From contig NZ_JAJPUI010000001.1 of NCBI RefSeq assembly GCF_021390935.1, positions 992,001 through 1,056,000 of the forward strand: a stretch of DNA of 64,000 nucleotides, in the 5' to 3' direction. Source of the DNA: Streptomyces sp. CC228A. Its GTDB lineage: Bacteria > Actinomycetota > Actinomycetes > Streptomycetales > Streptomycetaceae. Both the position numbers and the translations under genes were made by a program. Below are positions 47,392-56,041 of this stretch, one piece after another (positions within the stretch are counted from its first letter, which is position 1; each line of letters begins with the position of its first letter). The notes below the pieces were generated by a model. That model was given only the letters and a program-made list of their open reading frames with translations, was not told the origin of the DNA and did no database searches.

Positions 47392-48426
47392 GTGGCAAGG
47401 GCGCGGACGACAGGTCGGGCGGGTGCACGCGGGGCGGCCGCCGTGCTGGCGGTGGTGCTCGGCCTGATCGCGGCCACCGGCTGCAGCGCCACCGGCGGCA
47501 AGCGCGCCGAGGACGCGCGCAAGGCCGCCGCGGCCGCACAGAACGGCCGCCCCGCCGTGGACACCCCCCGCTGGACCATCGCCATGGTGACGCACTCCGG
47601 CGACGGCGACACGTTCTGGGACATCGTCCAGAAGGGCGCCCGCCAGGCCGCGGCCAAGGACAACGTCGACTTCCTCTACGCCCACAGCGACCAGGGCCAG
47701 GAGCAGGCCCAGCTCGTCGACGCGTACGTCGCGAAGAAGGTCGACGGGCTGATCGTCACCCTCGCCAAGCCGGAGGCGCTCAAGGCGTCCGTCGCCCGCG
47801 CGGTCGCCGCCGGCATCCCCGTCGTCACCGTGAACTCCGGCTCCGAGCAGTCCGCCGCCTTCGGCGCCCTCACCCACATCGGGCAGGACGAGACCGTCGC
47901 CGGCCGGGCCGTCGGCGACGCGCTCGACGAGCGGGGCCGCAAGAAGGCGCTGTGCGTCCTGCACGAGCAGGGCAACGTCGGCCACGAGCAGCGCTGCGAC
48001 GGCATCCGCGAGACCTTCGACGGCGAGCTGCAGAACCTGTACGTCGACGGCACCAACATGCCCGACGTCACGGCGTCCATCGAGGCCAAGCTCCAGACCG
48101 ACCCGGCCCTGGACGCCGTCGTCACCCTCGGCGCGCCCTACGCCGACGCCGCCGCCCAGGCCAAGCGCACGGCCGGAGCGAAGGCGGAGATCGCCACCTT
48201 CGACCTCAACGCCAAGGTCGCCGCCGCCCTCGGCAGCGGCACCCTCGCCTTCGCCGTCGACCAGCAGCCGTACCTCCAGGGCTACGAGGCCGTGGACCTG
48301 CTGTGGCTCCACCGCTACAACGCCCATGTCCTCGGCGGCGGCCGCCCCGTCCTCACCGGCCCGCAGATCGTCACGGAGAAGGACGCGGCCGCACTGGCCG
48401 AGTACACCGAGCGAGGCACCCGATGA
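47392..48426 (+). CDS. Sugar ABC transporter substrate-binding lipoprotein
   Basis: A 344-residue periplasmic-binding-protein-like (RbsB/XylF group) lipoprotein. GTG 47392 has GGGAGG upstream. The signal is AAAVLAVVLGLIAATGCSAT with lipobox Cys near residue 31. Core motifs: IAMVTHSGDGDTFWDIVQKG, VDGLIVTLAKPEALKASVAR, GIPVVTVNSGSEQSAAFGAL, LDAVVTLGAPYADAAAQAKR and FAVDQQPYLQGYEAVDLLWL. Its TGA overlaps the permease ATG. The sugar is unknown; xylose- or ribose-like and inositol-like ligands are all possible. Confidence 0.9.
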   Translation: MARARTTGRAGARGAAAVLAVVLGLIAATGCSATGGKRAEDARKAAAAAQNGRPAVDTPRWTIAMVTHSGDGDTFWDIVQKGARQAAAKDNVDFLYAHSDQGQEQAQLVDAYVAKKVDGLIVTLAKPEALKASVARAVAAGIPVVTVNSGSEQSAAFGALTHIGQDETVAGRAVGDALDERGRKKALCVLHEQGNVGHEQRCDGIRETFDGELQNLYVDGTNMPDVTASIEAKLQTDPALDAVVTLGAPYADAAAQAKRTAGAKAEIATFDLNAKVAAALGSGTLAFAVDQQPYLQGYEAVDLLWLHRYNAHVLGGGRPVLTGPQIVTEKDAAALAEYTERGTR

Positions 48427-49490
48427 CCGCCACCGCCCCGCCCCGGCCCCAGGGCCCCGGCCCCGCCGAGCAGCTGCCTGCCGCGCCGCCCGCGAGGCGG
48501 CTCGCCCGCAGGCTGCTCACCCGGCCCGAGCTCGGCTCCGTCGTCGGTGCCCTCGCCGTCTTCCTCTTCTTCGCCGTCGCCGCCGACGGCTTCCTCACCG
48601 CCGCCGGCCTCGGCACCGTCCTGTACGCCGCGTCCACGATCGGCATCATGGCCGTCCCCGTCGCCCTCCTCATGATCGGCGGCGAGTTCGACCTGTCGGC
48701 CGGCGTCCTGGTCACCACGGCGGCGCTGACCTCGTCGATGGTCAGCTACCAGCTGACCGCGAACGTCTGGGTCGGCGTCGGCGTGTCCCTGCTGGCGGCC
48801 CTCGCCGTCGGGCTGTTCAACGGTTTCCTGCTGACCCGCACCCGGCTGCCCAGCTTCATCGTCACCCTCGGCACGTTCCTGATGCTGACCGGCCTCAACC
48901 TCGGCGTCACCAAGCTCGTCAGCGGCACCGTCTCCACCAAGACCATCGCCGACATGGAGGGCTTCCCCTCGGCCCGCGCCGTGTTCGCCTCCGAGCTGAC
49001 CCTCGGCGGCGCCACCCTCAAGGTCACCATCCTGTGGTGGCTCGGCCTCGTCGCCGCCGCCACCTGGATCCTGCTGCGCACCCGCTTCGGCAACTGGGTC
49101 TTCGCCGTCGGCGGCGGCGCCGACGCCGCCCGCGCCGTCGGCGTCCCCGTACGGCGCACGAAGATCCTCCTCTACGCGGGTGTCGCCTTCGGCGCCTGGA
49201 TCGCCGGCCAGCACCTGCTGTTCTCGTTCGACGCCGTCCAGTCCGGGGAGGGCGTCGGCAACGAACTGATCTACATCATCGCCGCCGTCATCGGGGGCTG
49301 CCTGATCACCGGCGGATACGGGTCCGCCGTCGGCTCCGCCGTGGGCGCCCTCATCTTCGGCATGACCGGCAAGGGCATCGTGTACGCCGAGTGGAACCCC
49401 GACTGGTTCACCTTCTTCCTCGGAGCGATGCTGCTCCTCGCGACCCTGCTCAACGCCTGGGTCCGCAAGCGCGCGGAGGCCACCCCGTGA
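48423..49490 (+). CDS. Sugar ABC transporter permease (RbsC-like)
   Basis: A 355-residue membrane protein with about nine or ten helices. ATG 48423 overlaps the upstream stop. The family's signature is GIMAVPVALLMIGGEFDLSA with the EFDLS box, plus RTRLPSFIVTLGTFLMLTGL and ELIYIIAAVIGGCLITGGYG (the EAA-like cytoplasmic loop region). It partners the binding protein and the single-domain ATPase encoded on either side. Confidence 0.92.
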   Translation: MTATAPPRPQGPGPAEQLPAAPPARRLARRLLTRPELGSVVGALAVFLFFAVAADGFLTAAGLGTVLYAASTIGIMAVPVALLMIGGEFDLSAGVLVTTAALTSSMVSYQLTANVWVGVGVSLLAALAVGLFNGFLLTRTRLPSFIVTLGTFLMLTGLNLGVTKLVSGTVSTKTIADMEGFPSARAVFASELTLGGATLKVTILWWLGLVAAATWILLRTRFGNWVFAVGGGADAARAVGVPVRRTKILLYAGVAFGAWIAGQHLLFSFDAVQSGEGVGNELIYIIAAVIGGCLITGGYGSAVGSAVGALIFGMTGKGIVYAEWNPDWFTFFLGAMLLLATLLNAWVRKRAEATP

Positions 49491-50287
49491 CGACCGCGAC
49501 CACCCCCGCACCGCTCGTCGCACTCGACGGCGTCAGCAAGCACTACGGCACCGTCCGCGCGCTGGAGGACGTCTCCCTCCAGGTCCACGCCGGGCAGATC
49601 ACCTGCGTCCTCGGGGACAACGGCGCCGGCAAGTCCACCCTCATCAAGATCATCGCCGGGCTGCACGCCCACGACGCGGGAACCCTGCGCATCGACGGCG
49701 AGGAGACCGTGCTGTCCTCCCCGCGCGACGCCCTCGACCGCGGCATCGCCACCGTCTACCAGGACCTCGCCGTCGTCCCCCTCATGCCGGTGTGGCGGAA
49801 CTTCTTCCTCGGCTCCGAGCCCACCACCGGCAAGGGCCCCTTCCGGCGGCTCGACACCGCCCGCATGCGCGCCACCACCCGCGCCGAACTGCTCCGCATG
49901 GGCATCGACCTGCGGGACGTGGACCAGCCCATCGGCACCCTGTCCGGAGGCGAGCGGCAGTGCGTCGCCATCGCCCGGGCCATCCACTTCGGCGCCAAGG
50001 TCATCGTCCTGGACGAGCCCACCGCCGCCCTCGGCGTCAAGCAGTCCGGCGTCGTCCTGAAGTACGTGGCCGCCGCCCGGGACGCCGGCCTCGGCGTGGT
50101 GCTCATCACCCACAACCCGCACCACGCCCACCTCGTCGGCGACCGCTTCGTCCTCCTCCAGCGCGGCCGCATGGCGGCGAGCCACGCCAGGGGCTCCGTG
50201 ACCCTCGACGAGCTCACCCGCCGGATGGCCGGGGGCAGCGAACTCGACGACCTGCGCCACGAACTGGAGCGGCCCACCGGAGCCTGA
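49487..50287 (+). CDS. Sugar ABC transporter ATP-binding protein (single-domain)
   Basis: A 266-residue ATPase. GTG 49487 overlaps the permease stop (GTGA). Walker A is VLGDNGAGKSTLIKIIAGLH, Q-loop ATVYQDLAVVPLMPVWRNFF, signature PIGTLSGGERQCVAIARAIH, Walker B KVIVLDEPTAALGVKQSGVV, switch His in VVLITHNPHHAHLV. It is half the length of RbsA/XylG because it has one nucleotide-binding domain, so it should act as a homodimer. Third gene of the importer operon. Confidence 0.92.
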   Translation: MTTATTPAPLVALDGVSKHYGTVRALEDVSLQVHAGQITCVLGDNGAGKSTLIKIIAGLHAHDAGTLRIDGEETVLSSPRDALDRGIATVYQDLAVVPLMPVWRNFFLGSEPTTGKGPFRRLDTARMRATTRAELLRMGIDLRDVDQPIGTLSGGERQCVAIARAIHFGAKVIVLDEPTAALGVKQSGVVLKYVAAARDAGLGVVLITHNPHHAHLVGDRFVLLQRGRMAASHARGSVTLDELTRRMAGGSELDDLRHELERPTGA

Positions 50288-50296
50288 GCCGCCAGG

Positions 50297-50373
50297 GCCC
50301 CCGCCCGCCGACCGACCCGCACCCGCCGGCCCCCGCCCGCCGACCGACCCGCACCCGCCGGCCCCCGCCCGCC
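50297..50373. repeat. 32-bp tandem repeat, about 2.4 copies
   Basis: Units at 50297-50328 and 50329-50360 are identical and a third begins at 50361. It lies in the 287-bp gap between the ABC ATPase and ROK kinase genes. Confidence 0.85.
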
Positions 50374-50574
50374 TTCCGGCCCGCGCCCGCCGCCGGGCGC
50401 GGCCCGCCGCCCCCGTACCGAAGGCGCGGGCCGCCGCGCCCGCCCGCCGCCACGGCCCGGCGGCCCGCGCGCACCGCCGCCCGGGACCGCGCACCTGGCA
50501 GAATCGGGGCGGCGGGCGCCGTCCGCCGCCGGACCGCCCCGGCCCGGCCCACCACCGCAAGGCGACAGGACCTC

Positions 50575-51792
50575 GTGAGCACCCACCGCGACCTCAGCCA
50601 CCGCGGCAGCGCCCGCGGCACCGTCCTGCGCACCGTGGGCACCCGCGAACGCCGCTCCCACCTGAGCGCCCCCCGCGTGCCCACCGTCGGCATCGACATC
50701 GGCGGGACGAAGGTCATGGCCGGCGTCGTCGACGCGGACGGCGCCATCCTGGAGAAGGTCCGCACCGAGACCCCCGACAAGTCCAAGAGCCCCAAGGTCG
50801 TCGAGGACACCATCGTCGAGCTCGTCCTGGACCTGTCCGACCGGCACGACGTGCACGCCGTCGGCATCGGAGCGGCCGGCTGGGTCGACGCCGACCGCAG
50901 CACCGTCCTCTTCGCCCCGCACCTGGCCTGGCGCAACGAACCCCTGCGCGACAACCTCCAGAGCAGGCTCGCCGTCCCCGTCATGGTCGACAACGACGCC
51001 AACACCGCCGCCTGGGCGGAGTGGCGCTTCGGCGCGGGCCGCGGCGAGGACCACCTCGTCATGATCACCCTCGGTACCGGGATCGGCGGCGCCATCCTGG
51101 AGGACGGCCGCGTCAAGCGCGGCAAGTACGGGGTCGCCGGCGAGTTCGGCCACATGCAGGTCGTCCCCGGGGGCCACCGCTGCCCGTGCGGCAACCGCGG
51201 CTGCTGGGAGCAGTACAGCTCGGGCAACGCCCTCGTACGGGAGGCCCGCGAACTCGCCGCCGCCGACTCGCCGGTCGCCCACGGCATCATCGAACGCGTC
51301 AAGGGCCAGGTCCCCGACATCACCGGCCCCCTGATCACCGAGCTGGCCCGCGAGGGCGACGCCATGTGCGTCGAACTGCTCCAGGACATCGGCCAGTGGC
51401 TCGGCGTCGGCATCGCCAACCTCGCCGCCGCACTCGACCCGTCCTGCTTCGTCATCGGCGGAGGCGTCAGCGCCGCCGACGACCTCCTCATCGGACCCGC
51501 CCGGGACGCCTTCCGCCGCCACCTCACCGGCCGCGGCTACCGCCCCGAGGCCCGTATCGCCAAGGCGCAGCTCGGCCCCGAGGCCGGCATGGTCGGCGCC
51601 GCCGACCTCGCCCGGCTCGTCGCCCGCCGCTTCCGCCGCGCCAACCGCCGCCGCGTCGAGCGGTACGAGCGGTACGAGCGCTACGCACAGGCGTTCCGCG
51701 GCGGCGCGGGGGGCCTCACCGGCCGCACCGTCCGCGACAGGAACACCGCCACCGGCGGCACCGCCCGCCCCGCCAAGGAACCCGAGGCATGA
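50575..51792 (+). CDS. ROK-family sugar kinase (glucokinase-like)
   Basis: A 405-residue kinase from GTG 50575 with AGGA upstream. The phosphate-binding motif is VGIDIGGTKVMAGVVDADGA; the substrate and metal region is VMVDNDANTAAWAEWRFGAG and VMITLGTGIGGAILEDGRVK; the ROK zinc motif is GHRCPCGNRGCWEQYSSGNA. It lacks an N-terminal winged helix, so it is an enzyme rather than a ROK repressor. It has about 38 extra residues at the N-terminus and about 60 basic ones at the C-terminus (RRANRRRVERYERYERYAQA). It lies after the sugar importer genes and probably phosphorylates the imported sugar. Confidence 0.88.
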   Translation: MSTHRDLSHRGSARGTVLRTVGTRERRSHLSAPRVPTVGIDIGGTKVMAGVVDADGAILEKVRTETPDKSKSPKVVEDTIVELVLDLSDRHDVHAVGIGAAGWVDADRSTVLFAPHLAWRNEPLRDNLQSRLAVPVMVDNDANTAAWAEWRFGAGRGEDHLVMITLGTGIGGAILEDGRVKRGKYGVAGEFGHMQVVPGGHRCPCGNRGCWEQYSSGNALVREARELAAADSPVAHGIIERVKGQVPDITGPLITELAREGDAMCVELLQDIGQWLGVGIANLAAALDPSCFVIGGGVSAADDLLIGPARDAFRRHLTGRGYRPEARIAKAQLGPEAGMVGAADLARLVARRFRRANRRRVERYERYERYAQAFRGGAGGLTGRTVRDRNTATGGTARPAKEPEA

Positions 51793-52370
51793 CGACGACC
51801 CCCACCGACGTCACCCCGACCGCCCCCGCCGCCCCGAACGGCCCGGAGGAGCGGCGCGCCAGGATGCGGCACCGCAGACTCGCCGCCCTGGTCATCGCGC
51901 TGCTCGTCACCGCGTCCACCACGTACTACCTGATCTCCGCCGAGCAGAGCCGCTCCAGCGGCCGCGACAAGCAGGCCGAGTCCTCGGCGGTGGGCCTGCA
52001 GGACAGCTGGCCGTCCAAGATGAAGCGCCGCATCTACGAGGTGCCGATCCCCGGCGGGTCCACGGACGTCGCCTACTTCGAGACCAGCAACTGGAAGACC
52101 AGCCGGCTGTACGTGCAGTTCACCACCAACTCGACGGGCCTCGACCGGTACCTCGAACGCTCCGGCACCGAGCGCGCCGCCCTGGAGCACGGCCGGGTCA
52201 CCGTCGGCGAACGGGACGCGGACACCGTCGGCTGGGACTTCGCCGCCGACCGCGACTGGGCCGCCACCACCGTCCCCAACGCCGACCCGCGGCCCACCCG
52301 GGACATCACCGTCGACCTCACCGACCCGGCCGTCCCCCGCGTGTACGTGGTCTCCACCACGACCCCGTAG
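51789..52370 (+). CDS. Single-pass membrane protein of unknown function
   Basis: A 193-residue protein whose ATG 51789 overlaps the ROK kinase stop. The N-terminal 25 residues are Thr/Pro-rich, then RHRRLAALVIALLVTASTTY is one membrane helix, and the external part (about 140 residues) is rich in beta-prone sequence (YVQFTTNSTGLDRYLERSGT, VTVGERDADTVGWDFAADRD, DITVDLTDPAVPRVYVVSTT). No family is recognised. The coupling to the kinase gene suggests a linked role or just co-transcription. Confidence 0.7.
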   Translation: MTTTPTDVTPTAPAAPNGPEERRARMRHRRLAALVIALLVTASTTYYLISAEQSRSSGRDKQAESSAVGLQDSWPSKMKRRIYEVPIPGGSTDVAYFETSNWKTSRLYVQFTTNSTGLDRYLERSGTERAALEHGRVTVGERDADTVGWDFAADRDWAATTVPNADPRPTRDITVDLTDPAVPRVYVVSTTTP

Positions 52371-52424
52371 CCGCCGGGCGCCACCCGGCGGCCGGCGCCC
52401 GGCCCGCGTCACTACCCTGGGCCC

Positions 52425-53837
52425 GTGACCGAGGTGACCGAGACGACGACCCCCACGCGCGGCCCCGACGCGGCCGGCCCCGCCGCCCGGAAGACGCCGC
52501 GGCGCCGCGGACCGCGCCGCCGTCCGCCCCGCAGTCCCCCGCCGGGCCGCCCCCGCCGAGCCGTCCCGGCGCCGCCCCAGGACGCTGCAGCACCGCAGCG
52601 ACGGCCCCGAGGACGCCCCCGTCCTCGTCCTCGGCCCGTCCCTCGGGACCACGTGGCACATGTGGGACCGCCAGCTGCCCGGCCTCACCGCCCGCTGGCG
52701 GGTCGTCCGCTTCGACCTCCCCGGACACGGCGGCGCCCCCGCGGAGCCCGCCTGCTCCGTCGCCGAGCTCACCGACCGGCTCCTCGCCACCCTCGACGGA
52801 CTCGGCGTCCAGCGCTTCGGCTACGCGGGCACGGCCCTCGGCGGAGCCGTCGGCGCCGACCTCGCGCTGCGCGCTCCGCACCGGCTCGCCGCCCTCACCC
52901 TGATCGCGGCCTCACCCCGCTTCGGCACCGCCGACGAGTACCGCCAGCGCGCGGTCGCCGTCCGCGCGGGCGGCCTCGAACCCCTCGCCGCCGGCGCGCC
53001 CGAGCGGTGGTTCACCCCGGGCTTCGCCGCCGCCCAGCCGGCGATCGCGGACTGGGCCGTCCAGATGGTCCGCACCACCGACCCGGGCTGCTACATCGCC
53101 GCCTGCGAGGCCCTCGCCGCGTTCGACGTCCGTGCCGACCTCGCCAGGATCGGCGTGCCCACGCTGGTCCTCGTCGGCTCCGAGGACCGGGTCGCCGGCC
53201 CCGCCGAGGCCCGCACCCTCGTCGCCGGCATCCCCGACGCCCGGCTCGCCCTGGTGCCGGGCGCCTCGCACCTCGCCCCCATCGAGCAGCCCGCCGCCGT
53301 CACCGACCTGCTCGTCCGGCACTTCTCCGGCGCCCTGCAGGACACCCTCGCCGCCCTCCCCTCGCCGCCGCAGCCCCCGCGCCGCCCTTCACCCCCGGGC
53401 CCGCACCCGCACCGGCCGCCCCGGCGCAGCCGCCCGCCCCCGTGCCCCGCATCGAGGCAGACCCGTACGAGGCCGGTCTGCGGACCCGCCGCGAGGTCCT
53501 CGGCGACGCGTACGTGGACGGCCTCCTCGCCGCCGCCGACGACTTCACCCGGGACTTCCAGGACCTCGCCACCCGCTACGCCTGGGGCGGGGTGTGGACC
53601 CGCGACGGGCTCGACCGGCGCACCCGCAGCTGCGTCACCCTCGCCGCGCTGGCCGCCCGCGGCCACACCGACGAGCTCGCCGCCCACACCCGCGCCGCCC
53701 TCCGCAACGGCCTCACCCCGGCCGAGATCCGCGAGGTCCTGCTCCACACCGCCGTCTACTGCGGGCTGCCCGCCGCGAACGCGGCGTTCCGCGTCGCCCA
53801 CCAGGTGATCAAGGAGGAGACGGCGCCCAGGCCATGA
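52425..53837 (+). CDS. pcaL: PcaL-like fusion: 3-oxoadipate enol-lactonase plus carboxymuconolactone decarboxylase, with apparent small deletions
   Basis: GTG 52425 starts the gene and its stop at 53837 is in the same frame, but the central alpha/beta-hydrolase domain (LVLGPSLGTTWHMWDRQLPG, FRFDLPGHGG-type VVRFDLPGHGGAPAEPACSV, a nucleophile region YAGTALGGAVGADLALRA and GASHLAPIEQPA) lies in another frame. The C-terminal decarboxylase domain (VLGDAYVDGLLAAADDFTRD ... LHTAVYCGLPAANAAFRVAH) returns to the first frame. Adding one C at CCCCC 53374-53378 and two bases in 52480-52560 gives one protein of about 470 residues. No other protocatechuate genes are adjacent, so its pathway is uncertain; nucleophile Ser appears replaced (GTALGG), which is unusual. 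Confidence 0.75.
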   Translation: MTEVTETTTPTRGPDAAGPAARKTPRRRGPRRRPPRSPPPGRPRRAVPAPPQDAAAPQRRPRGRPRPRPRPVPRDHVAHVGPPAARPHRPLAGRPLRPPRTRRRPRGARLLRRRAHRPAPRHPRRTRRPALRLRGHGPRRSRRRRPRAARSAPARRPHPDRGLTPLRHRRRVPPARGRRPRGRPRTPRRRRARAVVHPGLRRRPAGDRGLGRPDGPHHRPGLLHRRLRGPRRVRRPCRPRQDRRAHAGPRRLRGPGRRPRRGPHPRRRHPRRPARPGAGRLAPRPHRAARRRHRPARPALLRRPAGHPRRPPLAAAAPAPPFTPGPAPAPAAPAQPPAPVPRIEADPYEAGLRTRREVLGDAYVDGLLAAADDFTRDFQDLATRYAWGGVWTRDGLDRRTRSCVTLAALAARGHTDELAAHTRAALRNGLTPAEIREVLLHTAVYCGLPAANAAFRVAHQVIKEETAPRP

Positions 53838-53883
53838 CGGCGGGACATCGCGAAGAACCGCGTACGGAAGGCAGGATGGGCCC

Positions 53884-54516
53884 ATGAAGCTGACCAAGAA
53901 GTCCCACGCCTGCGTCCGCCTGGAGAAGGACGGGCGGACCCTCGTCATCGACCCGGGCGGGTTCAGCGAGGAGGACGCCGCCCTCGGCGCCGACGCGGTC
54001 CTCATCACCCACGAGCACCCCGACCACTTCGAGGAGGGCCGCCTCCGGGCCGCTCTGGAGGCCGCCCCCGGCGCCGAGGTGTGGACGCTGCGCAGCGTCG
54101 CCGAGCGGATCTCCGCCGCCTTCCCCGGCCGCGTGCACACCGTGGGCGAGGGCGACACGTTCACCGCCGCCGGGTTCGACGTGGAGGTGCACGGCCAGTT
54201 GCACGCCGTCATCCACCCGGACCTGCCGCGCATCACCAACGTCGGCTATCTCGTGGACGGGTCCGTCTTCCACCCCGGTGACGCCCTCACCGTGCCCGGG
54301 CGGCCCGTCGAGACGCTGATGCTGCCCGTGATGGCGCCCTGGAGCAAGATCTCCGAGGTCATCGACTACGTCAGGGAGGTCAAGCCGCAGCGCACCATCG
54401 ACGTCCACGACGCCCTGCTCACCCCGCTCGCCCGGCCGATCTACGACACCCACCTGGGCAACCTGAGCGGCGCCGAGCACCGGCGGCTGACCCCCGGCGC
54501 GTACACCGAGCTCTGA
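53884..54516 (+). CDS. Metallo-beta-lactamase-fold hydrolase (UlaG-like)
   Basis: A 210-residue protein from ATG 53884. The metal site is ADAVLITHEHPDHFEEGRLR (HxHxDH), with later ligands HGQLHAVIHPDLPRITNVGY, GSVFHPGDALTVPGRPVETL and TIDVHDALLTPLARPIYDT. The opening MKLTKKSHACVRLEKDGRTL, then VIDPGGFSEE, is typical of small UlaG-like enzymes with unknown phosphodiester or lactone substrates. It is 46 bp from the PcaL-like gene and 54 bp from exonuclease III. Confidence 0.85.
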   Translation: MKLTKKSHACVRLEKDGRTLVIDPGGFSEEDAALGADAVLITHEHPDHFEEGRLRAALEAAPGAEVWTLRSVAERISAAFPGRVHTVGEGDTFTAAGFDVEVHGQLHAVIHPDLPRITNVGYLVDGSVFHPGDALTVPGRPVETLMLPVMAPWSKISEVIDYVREVKPQRTIDVHDALLTPLARPIYDTHLGNLSGAEHRRLTPGAYTEL

Positions 54517-54570
54517 CCCCGCGGCGGCGGGCGGCGGCCGTTGTCGGACCCCGCCGTTAGGCTTGCCGTC

Positions 54571-55350
54571 ATGCGCATCGCCACCTGGAACGTCAATTCG
54601 ATCACCGCCCGGCTCCCGCGGCTGCTGGCCTGGCTGGAGAGCAGCGGCACGGACGTGCTGTGCGTCCAGGAGACCAAGTGCACCGCCGAGCAGTTCCCCA
54701 CCGCCGAGCTGCGGGAGCTGGGGTACGAGTCGGTGGTGAACGCCACCGGGCGGTGGAACGGCGTGGCCCTGGTGTCCCGGGTCGGCCTGGAGGACGTGGT
54801 CACCGGCCTGCCCGGAGGGCCGGACTACGACGGGGCGCAGGAGCCGCGGGCCGTCTCCGCGACCTGCGGTCCCGTCCGCCTCTGGTCCGTGTACGTGCCG
54901 AACGGCCGCGAGGTCGCCCACGAGCACTACGCGTACAAGCTGCGGTGGCTGGAGGCCCTGCAGGGCGCCGTCGCGGGGGACGCGGCCGGTGCCCGCCCCT
55001 TCGCCGTGCTCGGCGACTTCAACATCGCGCCCACCGACGACGACGTCTGGGACCGGTCGTTCTTCGAGGGCTCCACGCACGTCACCGCGCCCGAGCGGGC
55101 CGCGCTGGAGGGGCTGCGGGGCGTCGGCCTGAGCGATGTCGTGCCCCGCCCGCTCAAGTACGACCGCCCCTTCACGTACTGGGACTACCGCCAGCTGTGC
55201 TTCCCCAAGAACCGGGGCATGCGCATCGACCTCGTCTACGGCAACAAGGCGTTCGCGGCCGCCGTGCAGGACAGCTACGTGGACCGCGAGGAGCGCAAGG
55301 GCAAGGGCGCCTCCGACCACGCCCCGGTCGTCGTCGACCTGGACGTGTAG
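54571..55350 (+). CDS. xth: Exodeoxyribonuclease III / AP endonuclease
   Basis: A 259-residue endonuclease/exonuclease/phosphatase-fold enzyme of base excision repair. ATG 54571 (MRIATWNVNSITARLPRLLA). Motifs: catalytic Glu in VLCVQETKCTAEQFPTAELR, LWSVYVPNGREVAHEHYAYK, metal Asn/Asp in FAVLGDFNIAPTDDDVWDRS, FTYWDYRQLCFPKNRGMRID and the final His in GKGASDHAPVVVDLDV. Length and motif order match XthA. Monocistronic. Confidence 0.93.
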   Translation: MRIATWNVNSITARLPRLLAWLESSGTDVLCVQETKCTAEQFPTAELRELGYESVVNATGRWNGVALVSRVGLEDVVTGLPGGPDYDGAQEPRAVSATCGPVRLWSVYVPNGREVAHEHYAYKLRWLEALQGAVAGDAAGARPFAVLGDFNIAPTDDDVWDRSFFEGSTHVTAPERAALEGLRGVGLSDVVPRPLKYDRPFTYWDYRQLCFPKNRGMRIDLVYGNKAFAAAVQDSYVDREERKGKGASDHAPVVVDLDV

Positions 55351-55441
55351 CGGACCGCGCCGCAGGGCGCGCAGGCGGACCGGAGCGCCGCCGCGCGCGC
55401 CCTGTCGTGCCCGCGGCGGCACCGGTGCCACCCTGGGCCGT

Positions 55442-55882
55442 ATGAACTTCCCTTTCCTGGCCGCCTGGCGCAAGCGGCGCGGCGGCGGGCGGCACGCGAC
55501 ACTCGCCACCGCCTTCGAAGAGGACCCGGAGGGGGTCGCCGGCCTGCTGTCCGAGTGCTCCCTGCTGCGCGCCCGGGCGGCGGCCGCCGGAGTGCGCCTC
55601 GACGACAGCCCGCGCTCCCTGGAGGCCCTGGACCAACTGCTGCCACGCTGGCGCGAGGACCCCGAGGAGCTTCCGTGGGTGGGCAACGACGCGGGCCTGT
55701 ACCTCGGCACGGTGATCGTGCGCACGGTCCCCGGGGCGGTGTGGGACGTGCTGCCCGCCGGGCGGCCCGTGGTGCGGCTGGTGTCGGGGCGGGAGCTGGA
55801 CGTGGTCGCGGCGGGCCTGGACTGGGCGGTCACCGGCTCGCCGGAGCTGTCCCAGCGGTACGGCGAGGCCGCCGAAGGGTGA
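55442..55882 (+). CDS. Conserved-type small protein (DUF6278-like)
   Basis: A 146-residue protein from ATG 55442. It begins MNFPFLAAWRKRRGGGRHAT, has an acidic helical middle (DDSPRSLEALDQLLPRWRED) and a strand-rich end (LYLGTVIVRTVPGAVWDVLP, VVRLVSGRELDVVAAGLDWA). I recall similar proteins in other Streptomyces, grouped as DUF6278, but with no known function. It lacks signal and membrane segments. Confidence 0.7.
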   Translation: MNFPFLAAWRKRRGGGRHATLATAFEEDPEGVAGLLSECSLLRARAAAAGVRLDDSPRSLEALDQLLPRWREDPEELPWVGNDAGLYLGTVIVRTVPGAVWDVLPAGRPVVRLVSGRELDVVAAGLDWAVTGSPELSQRYGEAAEG

Positions 55883-55941
55883 CAGCCGCGACCCGTATGA
55901 GCGGTTCGCCCAGTTCACCCCCTTACGCAGCTTTTTGGGTA

Positions 55942-55953
55942 AATAGCGCTATT
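55942..55953. promoter_or_regulatory. AT-rich patch with perfect palindrome AATAGCGCTATT
   Basis: A 12-bp perfect palindrome inside the sequence TTTTTGGGTAAATAGCGC, unusually AT-rich for this chromosome, between two convergent genes. No gene start nearby explains it. Confidence 0.35.
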
Positions 55954-56041
55954 CCTGAGCCGTGCGTGTCGAGCTGTGGAGCGTCCCGGCGGCGCGCATA
56001 GTGTGCGCTGACCTCGAAACCTGCCCGGCCGAGGCCGAGGA

